Source of the DNA: Duganella margarita
Lineage (GTDB): Bacteria; Pseudomonadota; Gammaproteobacteria; Burkholderiales; Burkholderiaceae_D
Direction: 5' to 3'
Length of the DNA: 64,000 bases
Assembly (NCBI RefSeq): GCF_009857535.1
Contig: NZ_WWCS01000005.1
Location: 310,001-374,000 of the forward strand
The position numbers and the translations under genes were made by a program. Shown piece by piece: positions 26,505-35,987 of the stretch (its first letter is position 1; every line of letters starts with the position of its first letter). The notes below the pieces were generated by a model, which did not search any database, was not told the origin of the DNA, and saw only the letters and a list, made by a program, of their open reading frames with translations.

Positions 26505-28013
26505 TCACTTCGCGAACAAGGCTTGCGCGTCGCGCTTGAAGGACTGGGCCGAACCGTCGCGGCTGTAGAACATGTGGCCGCCCGGGTAGACGGCCAGTTT
26601 CGCCGGGGCGGCCATTGCGGCCGGCATCTGGTCGAGGATCAGCGACGACGTGAAGTACGGGCACGACAGGTCGTTGTAGCCGTGCGCGATCAGCACACCC
26701 ATTTTCGGGTCGTTGGCCATGGCCTGGCGCAGGTCGCTGACCGGCTTGTCCTGGCTGGCGCCACGGTCCCACGCGGCATTCACTTCATACGACAGCGCCT
26801 TGTACTGGGCGTCGGTTTTCCAGCCCACTTCACGCGTGATGAAATCGACCATGGCGCTGGTGGTCGGGGCGATCAGCGCGTTCAGGATCGGGTCGCCCGA
26901 CTTGCGCTCGGCCGAGGCCGGGAACGGGTCGTAGGCGGTGACGTTGGCGTCGTACACCGAGCCGATCTTGCGGTCGCCGCGATGCAGTTCGCGCAGGAAG
27001 GTCTGGATGTCCAGACGGCCATCGAGGCGGCCCACGGTGACGGCGTCGATGCCGGTCAGTTCGCTCACCTTGCCCACCAGGCGGTTGATGGCGCCGGGAT
27101 CGGAGCGGCCGGCCAGCAGGTCGGTGGCGAACTGGCCGCGCGTGTACGCTTCGACGCTGCGCATGGCGTCCGGCGTCAGCCGTTGTTGCGCTTCCAGGTG
27201 CGAGGCCGCCATCGACGGCAGGTTGATCATCCACGGCAGCGGCGACAGCGCGGTGTCGTCGCCAATCGCGGCCGGGTCGAGGTAAGGCGAGACCATGAAC
27301 AGGCCCTTGATGCCGACGCCCAGCTGGGTTTGCAGTTCGCGGGCCAGACGCGGCGCACGGTAGCCGCCGTAGGATTCGCCCATCAGGAATTTCGGCGAGC
27401 GCAGGCGGCCGTTCTTGACCAGCCAGTCATACACGGTGCGCGACAGGTATTTGATGTCCGGCTCGGTGGCGTAGAAGTCGGCCTTGGCCTTGGCCGGTTC
27501 CTCCAGCGCGCGGCTGAAGCCGGTGCCGATCGGGTCGATGAAGACCAGGTCGGTCAGGTCCAGCCAGGTGTGCGGATTGTCTTGCAGTTCCGACGAGTCG
27601 GATGGCGTGTCGCCGGCGGCGCCGAACTGCACGCGGCGCGGGCCGATCGCGCCCAGGTTCAGGTACACCGACGAGGCGCCGGGGCCGCCGTTGAAGGCGA
27701 AGGTGACCGGCCGGTTCGGGCTGCTGCCCGGCACCGTGTAGGCGGTGTAGACCACTTCGCCGATCACTTTGCCTTTGGCGTCACGCACCTTGATGGTGCC
27801 GACCGTGGCGTCGTAATTGAACGGCTTGCCGTTCAGGCGGATGGTCTGGCGGATGGTTTTGTCGTCCGGCAGCGGCGGCAGTTCGAGGTCGGACTTGGCT
27901 TTGGCGTCGGCTGCCGGTGGCGCATCGGCGGCGTGGACGGCGGGCAGGGCGGCAATCAGCAACGTCGCAAGCGCAGCGGTGCGAAGAAGGCTGGAAACTG
28001 GTGAGCGGGGCAT
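26505..28013 (-). CDS. S10 family serine carboxypeptidase
   Basis: A 502-residue secreted peptidase of the alpha/beta-hydrolase fold that removes C-terminal residues, mostly at low pH. It has a signal peptide (about residues 1-28, ending AVHA), the oxyanion loop FAFNGGPGASSVYLNLG (NGGPG near 108-112), catalytic Ser214 in MGESYGGYRAPRLA, an Asp in AHGYNDLSCPYFTS and a His in YPGGHMFYSRDG. AAGGATG precedes the start. Confidence 0.93.
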   Translation of the reverse strand: MPRSPVSSLLRTAALATLLIAALPAVHAADAPPAADAKAKSDLELPPLPDDKTIRQTIRLNGKPFNYDATVGTIKVRDAKGKVIGEVVYTAYTVPGSSPNRPVTFAFNGGPGASSVYLNLGAIGPRRVQFGAAGDTPSDSSELQDNPHTWLDLTDLVFIDPIGTGFSRALEEPAKAKADFYATEPDIKYLSRTVYDWLVKNGRLRSPKFLMGESYGGYRAPRLARELQTQLGVGIKGLFMVSPYLDPAAIGDDTALSPLPWMINLPSMAASHLEAQQRLTPDAMRSVEAYTRGQFATDLLAGRSDPGAINRLVGKVSELTGIDAVTVGRLDGRLDIQTFLRELHRGDRKIGSVYDANVTAYDPFPASAERKSGDPILNALIAPTTSAMVDFITREVGWKTDAQYKALSYEVNAAWDRGASQDKPVSDLRQAMANDPKMGVLIAHGYNDLSCPYFTSSLILDQMPAAMAAPAKLAVYPGGHMFYSRDGSAQSFKRDAQALFAK

Positions 28014-28072
28014 AACATCCTTATCTGGAAAAATGTGACCAGCGCAACATTAGCACAGCCTTTCGTCCAGCG

Positions 28073-29122
28073 TCAGGGGAGTTGCCAGGCACCGTCCTGG
28101 TACACGCGCTGGCCGTCGAGGTAGACGCCGTCGGTGACGGCGAAGACGTCGATGTGGTAGCGGGCGTCCTTGCGTTTCAGCTGCGGCTTGGTGTAGACGC
28201 CATGCTTGGCGCCCAGCGACAGGTGGATGCCGCACATGCGCTCAAAAGTGCCGATGTCGTCCACCATGCGCTCGCGCGTGAAGGCGCGGTTCATGCCGAA
28301 GCCCAGTTCGCGCAGCCACACTTCGCCTTCATGTTCGCGGATGATGGCCAGCATCTCCTCGAATGCCGGCGTGCTGTTTTCGGTGCCGACCACGCGGCCT
28401 TTGTCGACGGTGATGGTAATCGGCGCGGCCGGCCGGTTGACCAGGAATTTGGTGTCGCCAAACACGAAGATGCGCGCGCGGCCGCTGACCGCTTCCAGAT
28501 CCTGCGCTTCGGTAAACACTTCGCCCAGTGGGAACTGGCCGCCGACGTTGGTCATGCCGCTGTAATCGCCGATATTCAGCTTGGCCGCTTCAAATGGCGA
28601 GGCAAATACCAGCTGCGCGCCGTCGCCGCTGTCGACCACGCCGCGTTGCGCGCGGTCGATGCGGGCTTTCAGGCCGTGGCCGACGCCGCGGTAATAAGAA
28701 GGGTCGTAGGCCAGCGAATTGATGTAGTGCAGGCCCTGGTCGCCCGGCATGCGCGCCAGGTGGACGTGCTCGATCACCTTCAGCCCGCGCTTGAACAGTT
28801 CGATGCGGATGCGGTAGGCGTCCATGCGGAAGCTGGTCGATTGCACCAGCACCACCAGGTCGCCCGCCTGCAGGCGCTCGAAGGTGGCCAGGATGGCGGC
28901 CGGTTCGGTGCTGTCGAAGTCGATGAACTTGGCATCCGGCGCGGCGCGGCGATAGGCTGCGGTCAGCGCGCGATTGAGGTCGGTGCGGGTGTCGTAGACG
29001 ATCAGCGCGGCATGCGGCGCGCGGTGCTCGATGGCGATGGTCAGCGTGTCGTGCAGGTGGCGCGCGGCCTGGTCGACGGCGGTTTCGGGAATGGCGCCGA
29101 AACGGGAAGGGGAGGACGTCAT
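28073..29122 (-). CDS. M29-like metallo-aminopeptidase
   Basis: A 349-residue protein that resembles leucyl aminopeptidase (aminopeptidase T/AmpS) proteins. Visible parts are LIVYDTRTDLNRALT near the N-terminus, VFTEAQDLEAVSGRARIFVFG, VWLRELGFGMN (candidate metal Glu), GIHLSLGAKHG (His) and YHIDVFAVTDGVYLDG (the HxD pair), in the order expected for this family. There is no signal peptide, so it is cytoplasmic. The start MTSSPSRFG lacks a clear ribosome-binding site; another ATG lies 30 bases upstream (MRADPNNRL). It lies 59 bases upstream of the carboxypeptidase on the same strand, so a peptide-degrading unit is plausible. Confidence 0.72.
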   Translation of the reverse strand: MTSSPSRFGAIPETAVDQAARHLHDTLTIAIEHRAPHAALIVYDTRTDLNRALTAAYRRAAPDAKFIDFDSTEPAAILATFERLQAGDLVVLVQSTSFRMDAYRIRIELFKRGLKVIEHVHLARMPGDQGLHYINSLAYDPSYYRGVGHGLKARIDRAQRGVVDSGDGAQLVFASPFEAAKLNIGDYSGMTNVGGQFPLGEVFTEAQDLEAVSGRARIFVFGDTKFLVNRPAAPITITVDKGRVVGTENSTPAFEEMLAIIREHEGEVWLRELGFGMNRAFTRERMVDDIGTFERMCGIHLSLGAKHGVYTKPQLKRKDARYHIDVFAVTDGVYLDGQRVYQDGAWQLP

Positions 29123-29195
29123 GGTGAGGCGGTTATTGGGATCAGCCCGCATTATAAGGTAGTTGTCGGCCGTACCACGCCGGCGCGCATTCTTC

Positions 29196-29224
29196 TTGTA
29201 ATAGAGAAAAGAGCGATATAGAAT
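29196..29224 (+). promoter_or_regulatory. Promoter of the orphan gene at 29274
   Basis: -35 TTGTAA (29196-29201), exactly 17 bases, -10 TAGAAT (29219-29224), in an A/T-rich island of otherwise GC-rich DNA. Confidence 0.7.
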
Positions 29225-29273
29225 TAAAAAATAGCCCAGCGGCAACTCCGTGGCGATAACAACAGGAAGCGTG

Positions 29274-29723
29274 ATGACCGTATTAATGGGACAGGATTTG
29301 CCGCTGGAACGACCGGATATGACCGGGCGGGCCGCATTGTTTGTGCCGACGGCATCAATCAAGGGCGATGTGCTGGAGACGGTGCGGATGGGGGCGGCGA
29401 TTGTCGGTTACGGCAACCACGACCGCACCTTGACGATTTATTACGAGAGCAACCGCTTTAACGAACCGAACCTGGTCAAATGGGAGCAGAAGGCGCGCAA
29501 GGCGTTTGAGCGGCTGGCGGAGAATCTGCCGACCGTGTCCAAGATGGTCAGCAAGCCGGAGAATTTTGAGCAGGTGGGCTACATCAGCAGCAAGGGCATC
29601 CTGATCCGCCGCATGGAAAAGCTGCGCAACTGGCTGGAGAAGTCCGACATGCTGGACGGCGGGCCGGAATCGGAAACCGTGGTTTTCACGCCACCGCCAC
29701 CACCGAAGAAAATCGTCGAATAG
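29274..29723 (+). CDS. Hypothetical protein
   Basis: A 149-residue soluble protein of unknown family. It has a short beta-rich start (GRAALFVPTASIKGDVLETV, GAAIVGYGNHDRTLTIYYES), a charged helical middle (WEQKARKAFERLAEN) and a Pro-rich end (TPPPPPKKIVE). The ATG at 29274 is preferred because GGAAG lies just before it; a GTG 24 bases upstream would lengthen it by eight residues. It has its own promoter and is divergent from the aminopeptidase gene. Confidence 0.7.
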   Translation: MTVLMGQDLPLERPDMTGRAALFVPTASIKGDVLETVRMGAAIVGYGNHDRTLTIYYESNRFNEPNLVKWEQKARKAFERLAENLPTVSKMVSKPENFEQVGYISSKGILIRRMEKLRNWLEKSDMLDGGPESETVVFTPPPPPKKIVE

Positions 29724-29815
29724 CAATCTGCAATTCGCAATTCGGGGTTTGGCGTGCGCTGCGAAGCAGCAGGACGTTGTATGCTCTTGGCAAGAATTCA
29801 TTCTTTCAGGAGACG

Positions 29816-30154
29816 ATGATGATGATCCGTTATGTAGCGGTGACGTTGACGGCGCTGGCGCTGCTCGGCGGCTGCCAGAAGAAGGACGATCCGAGCGAAG
29901 CCGGCCCGGCAGAACGCGCCGGCCGCAAGCTCGATGAAGCCACCCAGCAGGCCGGCCAGAAGCTGGACAACGCCGCGCAGCAAGCCAATCAGCAACTGAG
30001 CGACGCCGCCAAGGACACCAGCCAGAAACTCGACCAGGCGGCCGACAAGGCCAGCGAGAAGCTCAACGAGGCCACCAAGGAAGCCGGCCGCAAACTCGAA
30101 CGGGCCGGCGAGAAGATGCAAACCGCCGCCGACGAACGCGAGGCCAAGAAATAA
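29816..30154 (+). CDS. Small lipoprotein with 11-residue helical repeats
   Basis: A 112-residue lipoprotein: signal with lipobox LGGC, then a short linker and six consecutive 11-residue units (RKLDEATQQAG, QKLDNAAQQAN, QQLSDAAKDTS, QKLDQAADKAS, EKLNEATKEAG, RKLERAGEKMQ). This periodicity is that of LEA-type and apolipoprotein-like amphipathic helices, which lie along membranes or stabilise proteins during drying. AGGAG precedes a run of three ATGs; the first is taken. Function is unknown. Confidence 0.8.
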   Translation: MMMIRYVAVTLTALALLGGCQKKDDPSEAGPAERAGRKLDEATQQAGQKLDNAAQQANQQLSDAAKDTSQKLDQAADKASEKLNEATKEAGRKLERAGEKMQTAADEREAKK

Positions 30155-32281
30155 TCAGTGTTTTTGCGTGGCCTGCTTGATCGAGACCACATTGAGGTGC
30201 TCGTTCGGGGTGGGCGGATGGGTGTCCGGATCGCCGCCCAGCACCACGCTCAGGTCGACGAAGCCGGCGCGCCAGGCGCGTTCCAGATCGCGCTCGATCG
30301 CCTCCATCGAGGTCAGATGGAAGTTCTCGAAGCCGCGCACGCCGTAGGCGCGGTTGCGGCCGTGCGCCTTGGCCAGGTACAGCGCCATGTCGACCAGGTT
30401 GACCGCGCGTTCCCACACCAGCGGCACACCGTCCGGCATCAGCGGGAACGGCGAGAACCCCACCGACACATTCACGCTGATGTCATGCCCGCCGTATTGG
30501 AGCGACTGCGATGAGATGCTGGTGAGGATGCGGCGCGCCACTTCCTCCATGCCGTGGCGCGGTATCGCCGGCAGGAAGGCGAGGAATTCCTCGCCGCCCC
30601 AGCGCACGATCATGTCGGTTTCGCGCAGCGCGATGCGCAGGTTCTCGGAGATCATCTTCAGCACCGCATCGCCGGCCGCATGGCCGTAGTTGTCGTTGAT
30701 ATGCTTGAAGTGGTCGACGTCCAGCAGGAACAGCGCACCGACCACGTCGTCGGACCGTTCCTGGATTTTCAGGCCGCGCATGTAGTCCTGGAAGTGGCGG
30801 CGGTTGTACAGCGATGTCAGTGGGTCGAGCGTGGACTGCGCCTTGAGCTCCAGGTTCTTCACTTCCAGCTGGGCGTTGGTGTGCCGCACCTTGCGGTACA
30901 ACAGGCCGACCACCGCCGCCGCCAGCGCAAACACCAATGCCAGCAGCCACCAAACGCGCTGTTGCAGGCGGCGGTTGTCGATCTCCGCGCCCTTGACCTG
31001 ATTCTCGCGGCTCAGCAGTTCGATCTGGCGCTGCTTCTTCTCGGTTTCGTATTTCTCCTGCAGTTCCAGCATGGCCTGCTGGCGGCGCTTTTCAAACAGC
31101 TCGTTGGAGATGTTGCGTTCGCGGTGATAGGCGGACAGCGAGCCGGCCAGGTCGCCGGCGCGTTCCAGCGCTTCGCCATATTCGCGCAGCGTCGCTTGCA
31201 GATCGGGCTTGTTGTTCTCTTGTTCGAGGCGCGCCAGGCCAAGCTCGAACTGCCGCTTGCCTTCGGCTAGCCGCCCGGTGCCGAGGTAGGTCTGGCCGAG
31301 GTTGACGCGCGCGGTCGCCTCGGCGGTTTTGTCGCCGGTCTTTTGCACCGACAGCAGCGCTTCCTGCGCGTACTGCGCGGCGCGCGCAAAGTCGCGCTGC
31401 TTCAGCGAGTTATCCGACAGGTTGACCAGGGTGACGCCGACCATGCGCTCGGCCCCCAGCTTGCGTTCCAGCGCCAGGCTTTCCTCCAGCACGCGCAAGG
31501 CGCGCTTGGGCTGGCCCGAGTCGATGGCCAGGCCGTATTCGGTGTTCTTGGCCATCGCCATGCGGCCGGGCGAGTTGAGTTTTTCGGTTTCGGCCAGCAG
31601 TTCGCTCAGCGTTTCGGCCGCGTTGTCATATTCCTTCATCTGCACGTGCAGCTTGGTCAGCGCGTTGAGCGCCGCCACCAGGCTGATGGCGTCACCGGCC
31701 GGCGGGCGCGCCTGGTCCACCGCATGCTGGAGCTTGAGCAGCGCGGCCGGGAAGTTGCCCTGTTCGGCGTAGGATTGGCCGGCGGTGATGGTGGATTGGA
31801 CCTTGAGTCCGATGTCGCTGGTGGTCAGCGCCAGCGTTTCGGCGTCGAACGCCAGGCGGTGCGCGGCGTCGACGTCGGCCTGCGCAAATAGCACATAAGT
31901 TTTGGCCAGCATGCCTTTGGCGATGATGGCGTTGTCGCGCAGCGATTGGCCGAGGGTGATGACCTGTTCGGCCGTCTCCATGGCTTTGTCGTTCTGGCCG
32001 AGGCGCATGCGCACGGCGCTCATCTGCGTGAGGAATTCGGCGCGGGTGCCGGGCGGCGCATTGCGCAGTTCCGGCTGCAGCTTTTGCAGCTGCTCCAGCG
32101 CCTTGTCGGGCACGAAACGACTTTGTTCGCGGATGTCGAGAATGCGGTCGTCCAGCGTGGCCGGAGTTTGCGCCCACGCCGGCGCCAGCGTCAACGCCAT
32201 GGCTGCCGCCACGGCCAGCCGCTTGCTGCGCCACCCTCCACCGTTTCTTGATCCAGCCAACTTGACGCCCCCAAAACGCAA
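30155..32281 (-). CDS. TPR-containing diguanylate cyclase
   Basis: A 708-residue protein that makes c-di-GMP. A signal segment (residues about 20-38, ending PAWA) is followed by tetratricopeptide repeats (about 60-400), a coiled coil, a membrane span (about 445-465, VWWLLALVFALAAAVVGLLY) and a GGDEF domain with intact GGEEF (VRWGGEEFLAFLP), preceded by DPLTSLYNRR and LDVDHFKHIND. The TPR part is therefore periplasmic. The frame opens with TTG and has no good ribosome-binding site; a TTG seven codons in has GGGGGC upstream, so the true start is uncertain. The stop directly adjoins the lipoprotein stop (convergent). Confidence 0.9.
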   Translation of the reverse strand: MRFGGVKLAGSRNGGGWRSKRLAVAAAMALTLAPAWAQTPATLDDRILDIREQSRFVPDKALEQLQKLQPELRNAPPGTRAEFLTQMSAVRMRLGQNDKAMETAEQVITLGQSLRDNAIIAKGMLAKTYVLFAQADVDAAHRLAFDAETLALTTSDIGLKVQSTITAGQSYAEQGNFPAALLKLQHAVDQARPPAGDAISLVAALNALTKLHVQMKEYDNAAETLSELLAETEKLNSPGRMAMAKNTEYGLAIDSGQPKRALRVLEESLALERKLGAERMVGVTLVNLSDNSLKQRDFARAAQYAQEALLSVQKTGDKTAEATARVNLGQTYLGTGRLAEGKRQFELGLARLEQENNKPDLQATLREYGEALERAGDLAGSLSAYHRERNISNELFEKRRQQAMLELQEKYETEKKQRQIELLSRENQVKGAEIDNRRLQQRVWWLLALVFALAAAVVGLLYRKVRHTNAQLEVKNLELKAQSTLDPLTSLYNRRHFQDYMRGLKIQERSDDVVGALFLLDVDHFKHINDNYGHAAGDAVLKMISENLRIALRETDMIVRWGGEEFLAFLPAIPRHGMEEVARRILTSISSQSLQYGGHDISVNVSVGFSPFPLMPDGVPLVWERAVNLVDMALYLAKAHGRNRAYGVRGFENFHLTSMEAIERDLERAWRAGFVDLSVVLGGDPDTHPPTPNEHLNVVSIKQATQKH

Positions 32282-32333
32282 CGCGATGTCTAGACAATTA
32301 TAGGCGTGTTGCAGTCGAGAACGCCCTTGGGCA

Positions 32334-32356
32334 TGCGATTTTTCCTCAAAATCGCA
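32334..32356. other. 9-bp inverted repeat after the ABC operon
   Basis: TGCGATTTT and AAAATCGCA pair around a 5-base loop, 26 bases past the stop of the ABC exporter gene. It may be a terminator or mRNA-end hairpin, though no T-run follows on the - strand. Confidence 0.4.
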
Positions 32357-32382
32357 CAGTTTTCAATGGCTTTTCAACTACA

Positions 32383-34179
32383 TTAAGCAGCTAGTTGCTG
32401 CAAAAGGTATAGGCGTTGATACAAGCCGCCGTCGATCTGCATCAGCTGGTCGTGCGGGCCGGTTTCCGTGATGCGGCCGTGATTGAGCACAATGATGCGG
32501 TTGGCGTCGCGGATGGTGGACAGGCGGTGGGCGATGGCGATCACCGTCACCTTGCCGCGCAGTTCATCCAGCGCCACCTGCACGATCTGCTCCGTTTGCG
32601 AATCGATGTGCGAGGTGGCTTCGTCCAGCAGCAGGATGCGCGGCGCGCCGGCCAGCGCGCGGGCGATGGCGATCAGCTGCTTCTGGCCGACCGACAGGCG
32701 CGAGCCGCCTTCGCCCAGCGGCGTGTCGTAGCCCTGGTCCAGCGCTGCAATGAAGTCATGCGCGTGGGCGGCGCGGGCGGCCGCTTCGATCTGCGGCTGC
32801 GTCAGGCCGCGGCCCATGTCGATGTTTTCGCGCGCGGAGGCGGCCAGCAGGAACGGGTCTTGTGGCACCAGGCCGACGTCGGCGCGGAAGCGGTCATTGT
32901 CGATATCGTCCAGCGGCACGCCGTGCATCAGGATACTGCCGTGCGGGGCAGGGTAGAAGCGCAGCAGCAGCGACAGCAGGGTCGACTTGCCGCTGCCGGT
33001 GTGGCCGACGATGCCGACGAAATCGCCCTGCGGGATCTCCAGCGACAGGTCGTGCAGCACCGGCTGGCCGGCGTTGTAGGCGAAGTCGAGATGGCTGATG
33101 GCGACGGCCGGCGCGCTGCTGTCGTTGGCGGCGGCCTTGCCGGCGCTGGCGCGGTTGCTGGCGTGTTCCTGCGCCGCGCCTTCCTCCAGCAGCGTCGCCA
33201 CGCGCGCGCTGGCCACCACCGACTGCTGCAATTGGCTGAACTGCATGGTGATCTGGATCAGCGGTTCGATCACGCGCGCCAGGTAGCTGATGAAGGCGTA
33301 CAGGATGCCGACTTCGGTGGCGGTCATCTCGCGCTGGCCGAACATGAAGATCACGGCGCCCAGCAGGATGATGTTGAACATGTCCAGCGCGGGCCGCAGC
33401 AGCCAGGCGTTGGCCCGCAGTTCGGCCAGGCGCGCGGTGTAGTGGTCCTGGTTGGTCCTGGCGAAGCGCTGGCCGAAGCGCTGCTCGGCGTTGCTGGCCT
33501 GGAGCACGCTCATGCCGCCGATCGATTCGGCCATCTGGCCATTGATCTCGCTGCGCAGCGCGCGCGCGCGGGTGACGGCCGGCGCGCTCCAGCGCTGGTA
33601 CAGCCAGACGATCAGCAGCACCGCAGGCAGCAGCGCCAGCACGATCAGCATCAGGCGCCAGTCGAGGAAGGCCATGGCGCAGACGGTGCCGATCAGGACG
33701 ATGGTCGAGTCGAGCATCACGAACAGCACCTGGATGTAGAGACTCTTCACCGCTTCCGTATCGTTGGTGACGCGCGAGACCAGCTGGCCGGTGATGGCGC
33801 GGTCGAAGAACGCCATCGGCAGCAGCAGCACGTGGGTGTAGACCATCTGCCGCAGCCGCATCACCGAGCGCATGGCCAGGCCGGACAGGCGCACCAGCTG
33901 CAGGTAGCGCAGGCCGCTGGCGATCCAGCCGGTCAGCACCACGCCGGCCAGCAGGGCCGCCATGCGCGGCCAGTCCAGGTGATGCGGCAGCAGGTGCTCG
34001 TCGATCAGCGCCTTGCCCATGATGGGGCCCGTCACCTCCAGCAGCGCGGCGGCGACCAGCCACAAGACGGCCCAGCCGAGATGGTGCTGGTCGGGCAGGG
34101 CGGCGCGGCGCAGCAGCGACAGCGCCTGGCGCAGCTGGCCGCCCGGGTTTGCAGCTTCAGACTTCATTTCAGGCTTCAT
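32383..34179 (-). CDS. ABC exporter half, MdlB-like (consensus ATPase site)
   Basis: A 598-residue half-exporter with six membrane helices (residues about 35-330) and a nucleotide-binding domain: Walker A GHTGSGKST, signature LSVGQKQLIAIARAL, Walker B with catalytic Glu (ILLLDEATSHID), His in IAHRLSTI. The signature is LSVGQ instead of LSGGQ, as in MdlB. It overlaps or abuts the previous gene (ATG at 34179 overlaps its stop; another at 34167 lies one base after it), so the two halves are translated together. Confidence 0.9.
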   Translation of the reverse strand: MKPEMKSEAANPGGQLRQALSLLRRAALPDQHHLGWAVLWLVAAALLEVTGPIMGKALIDEHLLPHHLDWPRMAALLAGVVLTGWIASGLRYLQLVRLSGLAMRSVMRLRQMVYTHVLLLPMAFFDRAITGQLVSRVTNDTEAVKSLYIQVLFVMLDSTIVLIGTVCAMAFLDWRLMLIVLALLPAVLLIVWLYQRWSAPAVTRARALRSEINGQMAESIGGMSVLQASNAEQRFGQRFARTNQDHYTARLAELRANAWLLRPALDMFNIILLGAVIFMFGQREMTATEVGILYAFISYLARVIEPLIQITMQFSQLQQSVVASARVATLLEEGAAQEHASNRASAGKAAANDSSAPAVAISHLDFAYNAGQPVLHDLSLEIPQGDFVGIVGHTGSGKSTLLSLLLRFYPAPHGSILMHGVPLDDIDNDRFRADVGLVPQDPFLLAASARENIDMGRGLTQPQIEAAARAAHAHDFIAALDQGYDTPLGEGGSRLSVGQKQLIAIARALAGAPRILLLDEATSHIDSQTEQIVQVALDELRGKVTVIAIAHRLSTIRDANRIIVLNHGRITETGPHDQLMQIDGGLYQRLYLLQQLAA

Positions 34180-35923
34180 CAAGGCTGGCTTCCAATTGTT
34201 GATAGCGCCACTGGCTGGCGTACCAGCCATCCAGTGCGAGCAGCTGTTCGTGGCTGCCGGTTTCGCTGATGCGGCCATCGCGCAGCACCACAATCAGGTC
34301 GGCGCTGACCACAGAACTCAGACGGTGGCTGGCGATGATGGCGCTGCGGCCCTTGCGCGCTTGGCGCAGTTCTTCCAGATGCTGGAGGATGCGCGTTTCG
34401 GTGCCGGTATCGACGGCGGACAGCGCATCGTCGAGCAGCAGCAGATCGTTATCGGCCAACAGCGCGCGGGCGATGGCGACGCGCTGGCGCTGGCCGCCGG
34501 ACAGCGTGATGCCTTTCTCGCCGACCTGCGTGTCGTAGCCGTCGGCGAACAGCAGGATGTCGTCATGGATGGCGGCGAGGTCGGCGGCGTGTTCGATCTG
34601 CGCGCGCGTGGCGTCCGGGCGGGCCAGGGCGATGTTGTCGGCGATCGAAGCGGAGAACAGGAACGACTCCTGCGGCACCCAGCTTATGGCGGCGCGCAGC
34701 GCCTGCAGCGTGTAGGCATCGAGCGCGTGGCCGCTCCACTGTGCGCTGCCGTGTTGCGGCGTAAGCTGGCGCAGCAGCACGCGCAGCAGCGTTGACTTGC
34801 CGCTGCCGGTCGGGCCGACCAGGCCGAGCGTCTGGCCGGGCTTGAGTTCCAGCGTGATGTCGCTGATGGCTTGCACGGTCTGGCCGGTGTAGGCGTAGCT
34901 GATGCCGCGCAGCGACAGCGGGCCGGCCGGCACGGTGGCCAGCGTGCCGTGATCGTCGATCGCCAGCGGCGCATCGAGCATCGGCTGCAGGCGCTGCCAG
35001 GCGGCGCGACCGCGTTCGATCAGCGACAGCACCCAGCCGGCGGCGAACATCGGCCAGATCAACTGGCCGAGGTACATGGTGAAGCTGGTCAGCGCACCGA
35101 TGGTCAGCTGGTTGTGCCAGATCAGATAACCGCCCAGGCCCAGCGTCAGGCCGGTGGCGGCGGTCAGCGTCAGGCCGACGGCGGGTTCGTAGGCGGCTTC
35201 CCAGACTTGCGCGCGCAGGCTGGCGTCGGAGGCCCTGGAGGCCAGCTCGGAAAACTGGTCGGCGCTGCGCTGTTCCAGGCCGAGCGCGCGCAGCGTGCGC
35301 ACGCCGGACAAGGTTTCCTGTACGTGGTCATTAAGCGCGCTGAAGCGCTTGAGCGAATCGGTGGAGGCGGTGTGGATATGGCCGGAGATGTACCAGAACG
35401 CCCAGCCCATCAGCGGGAACGGCAGCAGCGCGATGCAGGCCAGGCGCCAGTCGACGCCGAGCAGCATCACGCCGAGCACCATGACCAGCGTCAGCGCGCC
35501 GTCGAAGCCGGCCAGCATCGCTTCGCCGGCGGCCATTTCGATGGCGTCGATATCGTTGGTGGCCAGCGCCATCAGGTCGCCGGTTCGCTGGCGCTGGTAG
35601 AAGGCCGGGCCTTGCAGCGTCATGCGGGTGTAGAGGCGGGTGCGCAGCGAGACGCCGAGCTGGTAGGCGGCGCCGTACAAAATCTGGCGCCACGCCACGC
35701 GCAGGAAATAGATACCGAGGCCGATCAGCAGCAGCGAGCCGATTTCCATCAGCAGCGCGTTGCCGGATAGGGTATGGTTGGCCAGGCCGTCGATCATGGC
35801 GCCGACCTTGCGCGGCACCCACACGCTGAGGGTAGCGACGCCGGCCAGCATGATGCCGGACACAATATAGGCGCGGCTGTGCTGGCGGACAAAACCGCCG
35901 ATCAGCCGGGAGAGTTTAGACAT
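34169..35923 (-). CDS. ABC exporter half, MdlA-like (degenerate ATPase site)
   Basis: A 584-residue half-exporter: membrane domain at residues about 15-310, then Walker A GPTGSGKST, signature LSGGQRQRVAIARALL, Walker B LLLLDDALSAVD with Asp in place of the catalytic Glu, and SHRLSSV. The Glu-to-Asp change is the normal mark of the inactive-site subunit in heterodimeric ABC exporters. Start MSKLSRLIGG has AAGG upstream. MdlAB-type pumps export lipids, peptides or drugs; the substrate is not known here. Confidence 0.9.
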   Translation of the reverse strand: MSKLSRLIGGFVRQHSRAYIVSGIMLAGVATLSVWVPRKVGAMIDGLANHTLSGNALLMEIGSLLLIGLGIYFLRVAWRQILYGAAYQLGVSLRTRLYTRMTLQGPAFYQRQRTGDLMALATNDIDAIEMAAGEAMLAGFDGALTLVMVLGVMLLGVDWRLACIALLPFPLMGWAFWYISGHIHTASTDSLKRFSALNDHVQETLSGVRTLRALGLEQRSADQFSELASRASDASLRAQVWEAAYEPAVGLTLTAATGLTLGLGGYLIWHNQLTIGALTSFTMYLGQLIWPMFAAGWVLSLIERGRAAWQRLQPMLDAPLAIDDHGTLATVPAGPLSLRGISYAYTGQTVQAISDITLELKPGQTLGLVGPTGSGKSTLLRVLLRQLTPQHGSAQWSGHALDAYTLQALRAAISWVPQESFLFSASIADNIALARPDATRAQIEHAADLAAIHDDILLFADGYDTQVGEKGITLSGGQRQRVAIARALLADNDLLLLDDALSAVDTGTETRILQHLEELRQARKGRSAIIASHRLSSVVSADLIVVLRDGRISETGSHEQLLALDGWYASQWRYQQLEASLDEA

Positions 35924-35987
35924 GCATGTTGCCTTGAAAAGCGTATAGCCCGCTAGGATACAACATGCACAAAAAATACCCCGGAGT

